Source of the DNA: Camillea tinctor
Lineage: Eukaryota; Ascomycota; Sordariomycetes; Xylariales; Xylariaceae
Direction: 5' to 3'
DNA length: 32,147 nt
Assembly: GCA_022578605.1 (NCBI GenBank)
Contig: MU394181.1
Span: forward strand, 1 to 32,147
The position numbers and the translations under genes were made by a program. The number at the start of each line of letters is the position of its first letter. Position 1 is the stretch's first letter. The notes below the pieces were generated by a model that ran no database searches, was not told the origin of the DNA, and was given only the letters and a program-made list of their open reading frames with translations. Below, piece by piece: positions 23,334 to 32,147 of this stretch.

Positions 23334-23469
23334 TTAAATTGTCATTATCTCAATTAAATTATCTTGCCCTTTCCCCGTCTGATCATGGTCGGAAGGTGGC
23401 TAGAATTAAGTAACCTAGCACACTCTCTCGGATTGGGGGTAAGTATTATCATCTGTGTCTCCCCTCCCA

Positions 23470-25444
23470 TCATTTAGGAGTACCCCAATGTGTCACATAA
23501 CCAGAATCATAAAAGCAATCAAATTCACAGCCATCGTCAGGGTCGCCTTTAGATCCTCTTGGGCGTTCTAGCGAAGCAGTCTCTTTTTCTCTCCCAGTTC
23601 CCAGTAGATCGCTGAGCTTGTGGAAGCTATTTATTTGAGCGGGGGCAGTCGGTGTCTGAGATGGATGTATAGAGATATCCGGCATTCCAGACCTTAAGGG
23701 CATGATGAGCGAGCGGAAGACACTTGGCAGCCATGGCCAAGGAGTTACACGGTGTGGATGTGGGGGTAGCGTTTGCCGAATACTTTCTTCTCGCGCTTCC
23801 TCAAACTGATTACAATCCTCCACAATCGATACATTACTTTCTGATGATATCTTCTCACACGGATCGAAGCTTTGAAGAGCTTCCTTTGCGACGGTCCTTG
23901 CGTGGAGGATGTCCAGATAGCTAGGAAGCTCTACTGAGCGAGCCCCTAATTTCGACTTGATGTCTCCGAATATGTCTACCATCGGTATAACATAGCCGCT
24001 GCCGAATATGTCCGAAGCGACTAGCTGTCCGTATACCTCGAAGCTTCGACTATCGACAACCCATGAACCAGAGTCACCGTCGCATATCCCTAGATATCAA
24101 TAAGCACCTATGCACATAATAAATATGGTCAGGGGACTTACCTAGGTCGTTTCCTGTCATATTCATCATGAACGAATCGACAAATTCTTCTCCCCCAAGC
24201 AGTACTCGTCCAGGCTCTGCCGATATAGACGCAAGCTTGTAGCCAGCAATTCCACTTAGCACAATCACATTAGTTCTTCCGGTTGCCCCAGGCCGTCTTT
24301 GTGATACCCAGAGCTGTGCCTTCCACTCGTCGCCTGGTATGTGATTCATCATGTACTTAATGGGCTGTAGCAGGGCCCAGTCATAGTCCTTGTAGTTATA
24401 CCTTTTATCTACCGGAATTTCGATTACCTTGCCAACAGGAGTAGGATTGACAAACTTCCATAATTCATTTTCGGCATCAAGTATACCCTCCGATGGTTCC
24501 TCAGAGATGGGTACTAGATATTCCACTTCATCATCCTCTTCAATATCGGTATCCCCTTCCGCTTCATTATATTGCTCCGTATCGTCTCTAAACGTTGTTT
24601 CCTGTAGATCTGAGATCAAAGAGGATGTCTGGCTTTTTTCGTACTCTTGTATATCTATAAGGTGCGAGACTCCATCATTATCATCTTGATCTTGATGTAC
24701 CGCGTGAGCAGCTGTCATGCCAAGGACCTCTATGTCTCCAGCGGCGGTCACTATCTTAATCAATCCGCCCAATGTAGCGTTCTTTTGTTGACGGTTTGGA
24801 TGTTGAACAGAGATTGGAATGCCGCAAAGCGTATTCCCTATCCCTTCCGTGAGAATGTTCTCAGCGTTGGTAAGCACTTCAATGTTTGACACTGCTAGTC
24901 GCAGCCGGGGTGCGTTGCCAATGACAGCGACTTCGAAGGATGGCACATTAGAGTCTCTCGGTTGGAAAATATCTACAACGATCTCCTTCTTGACGAATGC
25001 CTGGACATAACCTCGATGATCAGGGTGACAAAGGACCACGACATGTGGACTGGCGTCTTCTACAGATATGCCCATCATTGCAAGGCGCATCGACATGGGC
25101 TTATATCTTGTGCCTGGCTTTTGATGAATTCGCATCTCCTCGAGTAGAAGTCGCTCGAAATGAGGTTGGACCTCCTTGAAGCGATCCCTTACTTTCTGGT
25201 CGATAGGCTTTTCGATGAGACAGATATTCTTTTTCTTATGCAGCAAAGTAAAGGGTTTGCTGCTACAACCAGTTTGCCTCCTACTGGGCGTTGTAGACTG
25301 CGAACTATAGCTAGAATCTGTAAAACTGTCTGTTGTTGTTCCTATAGGCCTCCGGGATGGAATTGACCTAGCAGCTTTCTGCAGTCGGGACATAGTGCTA
25401 TCCTGTGAAGCCATAACTTCCTGATTAGCAGTTTCAGGTGCCAT
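23470..25444 (-). CDS. Trypsin-fold serine protease-like protein, 640 aa
   Basis: Two exons (25444-24142 and 24089-23470) with a 52-base intron (24141-24090; donor GTAAGT, acceptor CTAG) give 640 residues. I chose the ATG at 25444 (A at -3, G at +4) over 25564, because the extra 40 residues look like translated leader. Splicing joins NDLG to ICDGDSGSWV. Together these give a chymotrypsin-like triad: H247 in GMTAAHAV, D355 in YDWALL and S441 in GDSGSW. A very acidic insert (about 290-325) lies between His and Asp. The N-terminal 85 residues are Ser/Thr/Arg-rich and probably disordered. The last 180 residues are proline-rich and unlike a protease. There is no signal peptide, so it should act inside the cell. 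I recognise this as a widespread but uncharacterised fungal family. Activity, substrate and processing are unknown. It is divergent to the gene at 26051. Confidence 0.88.
24090..24141 (-). other. Intron separating the Ser from the His/Asp of the triad
   Basis: A 52-base intron with GTAAGT donor and a TTGAT...CTAG end. Without removal the frame ends within about 22 codons, giving a protein that lacks the catalytic Ser motif. Splicing thus decides whether an active-looking protease is made. Confidence 0.8.
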
Positions 25445-26050
25445 TGTTAATTTTGGGCGTAGTTCTTTCAGAATATCGAAGTTATAGTATCGTGCTCTGA
25501 TCAAATTACTCAAAGACAGATATAAAAGAGAGATCCATTGACAAGAGAGGAGGTGGTCCTGCAAGCTTTCTTTCGACTATCTATTTCCTGTATGAGACAG
25601 TATGCAGCATATCTGCAGCTAATTGTGACTGCGCCTCAGACACGAAGGGTGCTCCTATGCGGTGCTACTTAATAGAGGACTTTTAGTGGCTAGAATGTAC
25701 ATCGTGACTTATACTCCATGTTCTTGCATGAAATTTCAGGCCGTAAGCCGCCTCCTTTTTCTAGCTTTGCGGTAGGCTGTGAAACGATCGCATGATGAAT
25801 TTGGAAGCATGCTGTATGCAGACAGTTGTAAAATATAATGACAGCGGTGACGAGGGGTAAGTAAAAAGAACCAATTCTCGGCTTTTCAAGAATGAGGGGT
25901 TATCAGTCATCTGATTACTGGAACGAAAACGATGTTCTCCTCATATGAATCCATATATCCCCTGGCAAAGGTATCCCGACATGATTTATCTAAGCTCTGT
26001 GAGGTGTTATGGGGTTGGGAACCGTGTCCTGACTGGACGGCGGAGCGAGC
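25445..26050. promoter_or_regulatory. Shared divergent promoter region
   Basis: The 0.6 kb between the two start codons (about 0.5 kb if the alternative ATG at 25932 is used) must hold the promoters of both the protease-like gene (-) and the tail-anchored gene (+). No confident TATA, CCAAT or operator-like site was identified. A TATAAAAG string occurs at about 25520. Confidence 0.45.
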
Positions 26051-27184
26051 ATGCCAACATCCCTCCCCGGACCCGGGTTGTTATTACCAAAAGGCCGACA
26101 GACTGGGGCCGTTTTTGAATTCTACAAAGATGTGACTGCGTATTATGTTCCCGAGCTGGATATCGACTGCTCACCAGCTATACAATCTCACGATGATCTC
26201 ATTGATATCATTCGATGTATCAAGAACCATGCCGACAAGCCACGCTTACAAATAACGCTGGAGCATTTCAGCACCGGCACCAAACTCGGAGATCAACAAC
26301 TAACTCCATCAAACGACCAAAACCGGGCCTTCAACCTAGCTGCACGCATAATGACAATGCTCTTATGCACTGTCGAAGGCCAGTCTGATGGGCTATTAGA
26401 GGCAGGCTCACAGCCCTCCATCTGGCACAGCGATAGATCATTCAATCAGTTTATTAACGCGGCGATTCCCAAACAGGGCCAAGTTCGCCTTGGGCCTTGT
26501 AATGATTCCATTCCCCAATTGGATCTCCCCCTTGGGGCTATAACCGCAAAGAGGCTAAAGAAAGTCGCGAAGCTCAGATTGATTCCAACAAATGATCTCA
26601 GGGACCACTTACTCCTAGATAGCACCAATGGGACTGTTGCATTATACCATTATACTAGTGTTCTAAAGGAGCATCTCGGACTGCCATCGACTCATCAGTA
26701 AGTCTCTAACTGAGTCTGATCAAAACGATTACCATATACACGTACGAGTCCTAAGACCTAACTCACGTTGCGAAGACAAGCAAATCTGCCCGACGAACTC
26801 TTGCTGGAAACTCTGTATACGCTGAAGCATATTCTCTTCCCCATCGACCCCGAGTCTCAGTCCATCCTGCGCTTTCTCGTAAGAAAAGAGAAGTTCGACC
26901 CCGACATCTGCCGCGTGGACACGCTGTGGCAACCCCAGGAGCGAGTGTCCATGGTGTACGAGCACTGGGGGACTCGGCTGCTTGACCTTTACGACGAACT
27001 GGAGAACCCAACCCCTCGCGGCTTTCTGGAGACATGGATAGAGCGGCGGAGCGGTGCGAGGTATGTCATGATGGCTACAGTAGCTGGGGTTATCATAGCT
27101 GTTCTGCTGGGCGGTTTTAGCCTGGCTGTGAGTATATTTCAGGCGTGGATTAGCTGGCAACAATGGAAGCACCCGGCTTCTTGA
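26051..27184 (+). CDS. Tail-anchored single-TM fungal protein, unknown function
   Basis: Exons 26051-26697 and 26776-27184 (intron of 78 bases, GTAAGT donor, branch-like CTAAC, acceptor AAG) encode 351 residues. The body is soluble, with FEFYKDVTAYYVPELDIDC near 22-40 and ANLPDELLLETL at the start of exon 2. The C-terminal signature is ENPTPRGFLETWIERRSG, then one TM helix at about 313-336, then FQAWISWQQW. I recognise this as a recurrent Sordariomycete family without known function; the single C-terminal TM suggests a tail anchor. The start is uncertain. An ATG at 25932 could supply a first exon ending at 25970 and joining in frame at 26103, giving MFSSYESIYPLAK before TGAVFEFYK. That 132-base intron would be longer than its neighbours. 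Convergent with the SQR gene. Confidence 0.82.
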
Positions 27185-27834
27185 ACGTAACCAACTGGCA
27201 TATAGAGAGGGGGTTAAAATATAACATGTTTGTCTAATCATGATACATGTTACAGACATAGTATCTAAGCACCATTCGTATTATTCTTGTTAGAATGAAG
27301 ATTTATCAATACAGCAATCGAAGAACTTAGCCATTATACGGGGAACCACCATGACAACCCTAAAGGGAAAAGGTGCGTTAAAGACGTTATACTCAGTACC
27401 TAGGTATGTATCTAGATGTATGTCATTTTCCCTAGACTTTCCTCTTACTACGTTAGCTGGCGGATAATCCCTACCAGGTTAACCCTATAATCTTTATACC
27501 CCGCCGAATAGTAATGGAAGGAGTCAAGTTTATATCTGGGTACCTATATTTCTGCTGTATTCCCTCTTTCTTTTCAATCTTGTCTTAAATGTCCGCTTTT
27601 GATACCAAATAATTGTTTTATATAACCATACACAATAAAAACCCCACTCCCAATTGCTATTTTCCTCCTTTTTTCTTTTGATATCCATCACCAATTCCTA
27701 ATGCTACATTCGAGACAAAACAAAACCAACATCAAACGCGATATCTCTTCCTCATATGCCATCGGGTTTCTATTATAATAGCCCATCTATTGTCTATTCC
27801 CTTTCTTTTCCCCTCACTACTTTCATTTTACAAT
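27185..27834. other. Convergent intergenic region
   Basis: This stretch carries the 3' flanks of the tail-anchored gene (+) and the SQR gene (-). It is AT-rich with T/C runs and has no recognisable gene or repeat. Confidence 0.5.
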
Positions 27835-29432
27835 TTAAGCTTGCTTGGCAGAAGTGTTAGGTCGGAAGAATGCACTAGGTCCAAACCAGGTACCGTTCAG
27901 GTAGTGGTTCCAGTAAACATAGGGCTGGGACATGATATCGTCAGCTTAGCTAGAGGTGTTGGCAAAAGGAGGCCACTTACGAAGACTCTGTTCTTTAGGT
28001 GGTAGTACAGGGCGTGGGGCTTCTCTTGGCCACCAAGGTAGGGCGCAAAGGTCTCTTTCGGCACACCACCGTACTTGAACTCGCAGAGCATGAGCTCATT
28101 GTGGCCTGTCAGGAGAGGGCAGCTCGCGTAGCCGTCATACGCAGCTGGTAGCTCCCTGCCCGCCATGGCGGCAAGTAGATTGTCGATCAGCACGGGAACC
28201 TGCGAGGTGATGGCAGCAGCGGTCTTGCTGTTGGGAAGGCTGGATGCGTCGCCGATAGAGAAGACGTTCTTGAACTTATTGTGCTGGGTTGTCGCCTTAT
28301 CGACATCGACCCAACCAGCCGCATCCGCTAAAGGGAGGATTGAGTTAGTCTTTGAACCAGATATTCAACTAGTTATGGACAACTTACCAAGCTGGGACTT
28401 GGCTACCCAGTCCCAGGGCTTTTGCGGGGGGACAACATGCAGAAAGTCGAATTCCTTCGACACGACTGCCCCGTTGCCACTCTCGGCTAGGTTCTTGAAT
28501 TTAGCAACTTTGTTCTTCGCATCAACCTCAACAAGGTTGTGCTGGAAGAGACCTTCGACCTCGCGCTGCTTGCGCAAGTCCTCCAACGCCTGGGAATATT
28601 TAGGCACAGCGAACATAGCTTCAGAATGGTCAGTAAAATGAAGCACGGTCATATGTATATTTGTATACATAGGGTCGATAACTTACCAGGAGCACCAGTT
28701 GCAAATGCGATATCGATATCTCCCCGCACGCCGTCGCGCTTCCACTGGGACAGCGCCATCCACATGATCTTCTGTGGGGCGCCAGCACACTTGATGACAC
28801 CGGCTGGTTGAGTGAAGATAGCTCGGCCCTTCTTCAGGGCCTGGATGTTGCGCCACACCTGCTCGACAGTCTTATCCGAGTAGATAGTCGAGACCTGGCT
28901 CGCGGGGTCCTGGAGTGCTTGCTCGAGCCCTACTATACCAGCAAAGTTGGTCTCAAGGCCCGGTGCGACCACGAGGTAGTCATACGAAACATCGATGCCT
29001 TCAGACGTCTTGAGGGCATTGTTGGCCGGGTCGAAAGTAGACACCCGCAGAGGGTAGTGCTTTACGCCTTTCGGTATAACTGAGGATTCTGGCCTTTGCA
29101 TGTCCTTAAGGTCCCTCAGTCCTGAACCCACAAGGGTCCATCCAGCCTGGATTAGAGTTAGACAAATGTAAATATGTGGGTAGTTGATACAAGACAGAAT
29201 CAAAACCTACCTGGTAGTGATGTGTTGTCGCAGGGTCTAGTATGGCAATATCCTTCTTCTCGACACCCTGAGCACGCTGCAGCTGGGCAGCGACAGTGAC
29301 ACCTGCAGTGCCTCCGCCGACAATGACGACACGGTGGTGCGCCTTGGCCGGTATAGAGGTAGCATAGGTCCTCGAAAGTGCCCGGCCCGGAACCCTTGCG
29401 GCGAGCGGACGAAGTGCGGCGATCCCTACCAT
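27835..29432 (-). CDS. hmt2: Mitochondrial sulfide:quinone oxidoreductase
   Basis: Five exons (29432-29211, 29146-28687, 28618-28388, 28327-27981, 27924-27835) encode 449 residues; the introns are 64, 68, 60 and 56 bases. Family knowledge: SQR is an inner-membrane FAD enzyme that oxidises sulfide and passes electrons to ubiquinone. Its fungal member is HMT2, and the animal one is SQOR. Seen here: an Arg/Ala-rich N-terminus with the look of a mitochondrial targeting peptide (1-25), the FAD-binding GGGTAG at 39-44, the redox Cys pair C194 (VIKCAGAPQK) and C374 (ASCPLLTG), the second FAD contact GDASSLP at 330-336, and the C-terminal VYWN...GTWFGP block. Every junction restores the family alignment, for example KSQLADAAGW across intron 3. 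Length is normal and nothing is broken. It probably protects respiration from sulfide. Confidence 0.96.
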
Positions 29433-31473
29433 GTTATAGGACTAACACGAGTTTTGGGGGGGGGAGATATTATGTTCTGATTGGACAGCGTAGACGAAAA
29501 CAGTAAAAAAAGAAAAAGTACTTGGAGAAAATAATGTTGGTTGTAGTTTGGCCGGTTAAAACTTTCCCCCAAGTTCTGAAATTCTCGAACAAGTTTTCAA
29601 CTCACAAATACAATACGACGAGACACTGCGGGAGTATGCTATGTAATTACAGGGGGAGAGAAAAAAGAGTAGGAAAGTCAAAAGTCGATTGTGCTCACGT
29701 GCAAGCACGCAATACAGGTTACTACCAATTAGAAGCAAGTATACCTATCCAGATACTATAATGCGATATTTTTTTTTCTAGCTAATTATGTTATCGAACG
29801 ATTTACCCATGTCAACTGGTAGTTTCACAACAGTGTAGACATCCCTACCTAGTTATTCTGCTTACATGCATTTACTCCATAGTTAGATATCATATCATGT
29901 CTGTGCGCTTAAGCTGTAGCAGATAGTAGGCTATATACCTATTCTGTATTTATTTATTTAATTAAGAGGCATACAACATCTCTATTAATCGCGGGATCTA
30001 TATACAGAGTACCTACGGAGTACCTACGGAGTACACTGGTAAAGCTGTATTATTCAGCTGACTCTGTATACTTCGGAAGAGTTACCTACCAGCTTACCTA
30101 TTTATCAGGTGATTTATCAAGATACCCAGACTGCTAGAACCCACACTAGGTAGTATATATGTATGTAACCATGTACCTGGACTAGGATCTCTGCCATACA
30201 TAAATAGAATCAGGGCAGACCTATGATTGGCTCTACTTACTTCCAGTGCAGATCGGTGGTTCATGTTATACTCCGTACCTACATATACATAAGTACCCAA
30301 CGCGCGGCCAGTTACCTTACTTGTCTTCATGCAAGGTACTACTTATAGACTACGCAGAATATATCGGGTGCACCTAAAGAACTTAGCTCTCGATTTATCT
30401 TGTTGATGCTTGAGACGAATGACATAAGATGTACTCATTATACCTCCACCTGGATATATCATGTAGATATGGTTTCTTTTTCACCAAATTTATTGGCGGG
30501 ATATATGAAACTACATCAATTGATCTGGGGGATCTCCCTTTGATTAACTTAACATCAATACGATACATCTTAGCCTTATCGCCACTTGCTGACGGCACAG
30601 ATGGTTATGTATCGAACAGGCTGCCGTCACTTTACAAGGGTCAACCAAGCATAGCGCAGTGACCAGCATACCTCTTCTTAGTAGTTTAGATATGTAGATC
30701 AAATATCAACATCAAGGGTCAGCTATTGAATGGGTGTCCAACGTATCCATATAGTAGGAATTTGGTAAGAACGGATGGATGTTGTTAGGGAAGGAGGTAG
30801 AAATACTACCGTTGGTAGACGAAATAGCAACGTACAGTACAATTGTGGACTCTTGGTTCTCACATCAAATCTTGGGTTCAACTACACTTCTTTCGATAAT
30901 ACGTAAAGACTAAGTTAACGTCATTCAGGATAGAGAGACGGGGGAACTTGAGAAATAGCTAGGATCAAGATTAAAATAAAAAGTTACAGCCCCAGATTTA
31001 AGTTCTGCGAATCCCGTATCGCAACATCATACCCCGTATACCCCATACGGTAACAACATTATCTAGATGACAACTATTTTAAAAAGAACTGCGGTAGTCA
31101 TCCAAGACGTATAGTAGTCATAGCCTCCCGTATCGGAAAAGTTACCGTCACGACGATAGTGAAAGGAACGGTTAGGATAGTAAGAGTACCCACCATGCAT
31201 ATACAAGATCACCGTCCGTGATAGGGAGCAATACCTTGAGCAGTGCACTAACACCTAGTGTATATAAATTTACTATATATCAACAGCTACCCAAGTAAGC
31301 ATGTGACGATATAAAGCCTCCTAGACGACACATCCCATACCATAGGCAACATAAAACCCCCGCGACCTACCCACTTAATCACAACTGTATTAAATAAAGC
31401 CATCCCTCATCCCCTATCCCCCCTCAGACAGCAAGCTCAACAACTATTCAACACTCCTCACTGAAAAAAAAAA
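29433..31473. other. Divergent intergenic region, 2 kb
   Basis: The spacer lies between the SQR start (-) and the secreted-protein start (+), so it holds both promoters. A G run occurs just upstream of SQR (29456-29464). An 11-base unit, GAGTACCTACG, is repeated about 2.7 times at 30007-30036. A CT-rich, purine-poor leader with a poly(A) run immediately precedes the ATG at 31474, a common 5' UTR style. No gene was recognised. Confidence 0.5.
30007..30036. repeat. 11-bp tandem repeat
   Basis: GAGTACCTACG is repeated twice in full, followed by the partial unit GAGTACAC. It belongs to the GTACCTAC-type short motifs scattered through the spacers. Confidence 0.6.
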
Positions 31474-32027
31474 ATGAAGGCCACCCTAATCTTCATCCTC
31501 TCCTCCGCTCTGGGCTTCGCCTCGCTAGCCTCATGCCGCGAGCAGCACAAGTGGACCCGCGGCGTCGACGTGGTCCCTCGGTACGTCACCCCTTTCCCCT
31601 TTCCCTTTCCCCTTTTCTCCCCTCCCCCCCTTCCTCAAACCACCACTAACCCCCCCACAGCACACCCTGCGGTTCCCTCTACCCGACGCACGCGGACTGC
31701 CGGGCGGCCGGGTGTCCGGGGAGCTGCATCTACATGTCGATGGTGGGGTCGCCTCCGATGACGGCGGCGTGCGGGTGCGGGGGCGACGGCGAGGAGAAGC
31801 GCAGGAAGCCGGACCACGGCAAGCGAGGCAGCGATAACGACCACAGCCACGACGAGAATGAGAATGATAAGCGAGACACGAGCAGCAGCAGCGAGAGCGA
31901 CCAGGAGAAGGGCCAGGGCAAGAGTACGCAGAAGAAGGATGGCGGGGATAGTAGCAGTGATGAGGACGAGGGGAAGGGGAAGAAGAAGAAGGGGTTGAGT
32001 TGGAAGGATTTCTTGCCTATTCCTTAG
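31474..32027 (+). CDS. Small secreted cysteine-rich protein with charged tail
   Basis: Two exons (31474-31580 and 31661-32027; intron of 80 bases, GTACGT donor, long pyrimidine tract and CACAG acceptor) give 157 residues. Residues 1-20 form a clear signal peptide. A compact Cys module follows (C39, C49, C54, C58, C73, C75, plus C21 next to the cleavage region). From residue 78 the protein is a low-complexity tail of Lys, Asp, Glu and Ser, ending GLSWKDFLPIP. I do not recognise the family. Size, secretion and Cys content match effector-like or wall-associated small secreted proteins; the acidic/basic tail is unusual for these. The exon is GC-rich, and the ATG follows a poly(A) leader. The sequence after the stop is poor, so the 3' part deserves checking. 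Confidence 0.72.
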
Positions 32028-32147
32028 GGAGAGAGGGAGGGGGGGGGGGGGGGGGGGGGTTTTAAAGGGATTGGTTTGGAAATGGTGGTGGTGAAAAAAA
32101 AAACGAAATTTTAACAAAGGGGGGGGGGAAGGGAGGGTAAACGAAAA
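32028..32147. other. Low-quality homopolymer-rich end
   Basis: After the stop codon comes a run of about 21 G (32039-32059), then T, A and G runs. This looks like a deteriorating contig end rather than a genuine 3' UTR. Confidence 0.6.

Larger units (their letters stand above)
19010..23469. other. Long gene-poor spacer, 4.5 kb
   Basis: The first few hundred bases are the promoter region of the SMP-30 gene. A GC-richer patch at about 19290-19450 is open in several frames but shows no family motif. From 19.6 to 22.0 kb no frame reaches 60 codons. A compound microsatellite (20936-20999) and a 19-C tract (23315-23333) are present. Minus frames of 89 codons (22070-22339) and 62 codons (22955-23143) have no recognisable content. 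TACCTACC-type short repeats are scattered. Confidence 0.5.

Noticed and set aside
25445..25564. Upstream ATG giving 40 extra residues on the protease-like protein
   Set aside because: The extra residues are leader-like and hydrophobic without a proper signal peptide, and the inner ATG at 25444 has a better start context.
31635..32117. 160-codon minus-strand frame opposite the secreted protein gene
   Set aside because: It is a Leu/Ala/Val-rich shadow of the charged low-complexity tail and runs into the homopolymer end.

Overview
This window looks like nuclear DNA of a filamentous ascomycete (Pezizomycotina, most likely a Sordariomycete). The genes carry short introns of about 52-80 bases with GTAAGT/GTGAGT/GTACGT donors and CTAAC/CTGAC-like branch sites. 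The spacers are long and gene-poor. The first 3 kb is extremely AT-rich and nearly depleted of CpA/TpG, as expected from repeat-induced point mutation (RIP). The proteins match families I know from such fungi. No tRNA, rRNA or CRISPR array was recognised.

Layout. 1-3060 is a RIP-degraded AT block without open frames. 3120-3821 (-) is an intact orphan gene of 233 residues at its edge. 3822-7151 is a gene-poor spacer. 7152-8716 (+) is a four-exon GH76 DCW1/DFG5-type cell-wall mannosidase. It converges on a four-TM membrane protein of unknown function (9434-10810, -). About 10.8-18.0 kb is a repeat graveyard: two diverged direct copies of a 0.85 kb element (13465-14331 and 15050-15886) that keep traces of a gene for a CxxCxHERCxxC peptide, a weaker third pair of similar segments, a perfect hairpin, palindromes and a 24-A tract. 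18029-19009 (-) encodes an SMP-30/gluconolactonase-like beta-propeller. 19.0-23.5 kb is another long spacer with a microsatellite and a 19-C tract.

From 23470 to 27184 lies a divergent pair sharing a promoter region of about 0.5-0.6 kb. One gene (-) encodes a 640-residue trypsin-fold protein whose His/Asp/Ser triad is complete only after a 52-base intron is removed. The other (+) encodes a tail-anchored single-TM protein. 27835-29432 (-) is a five-exon mitochondrial sulfide:quinone oxidoreductase. 31474-32027 (+) is a two-exon small secreted cysteine-rich protein with a highly charged tail. The final 120 bases contain homopolymers and look like a low-quality contig end.

How the genes work together. 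There is no metabolic cluster. The GH76 enzyme (wall assembly), the sulfide oxidase (mitochondrial sulfide detoxification) and the SMP-30 protein are independent housekeeping or accessory genes. The best candidate for an undescribed system is the protease-like gene with its divergent tail-anchored partner, possibly together with the four-TM family protein. Such fungal families have no assigned role, and a protease head-to-head with a membrane-anchored protein would suit a sensing or self/non-self response. That functional reading is inference only.
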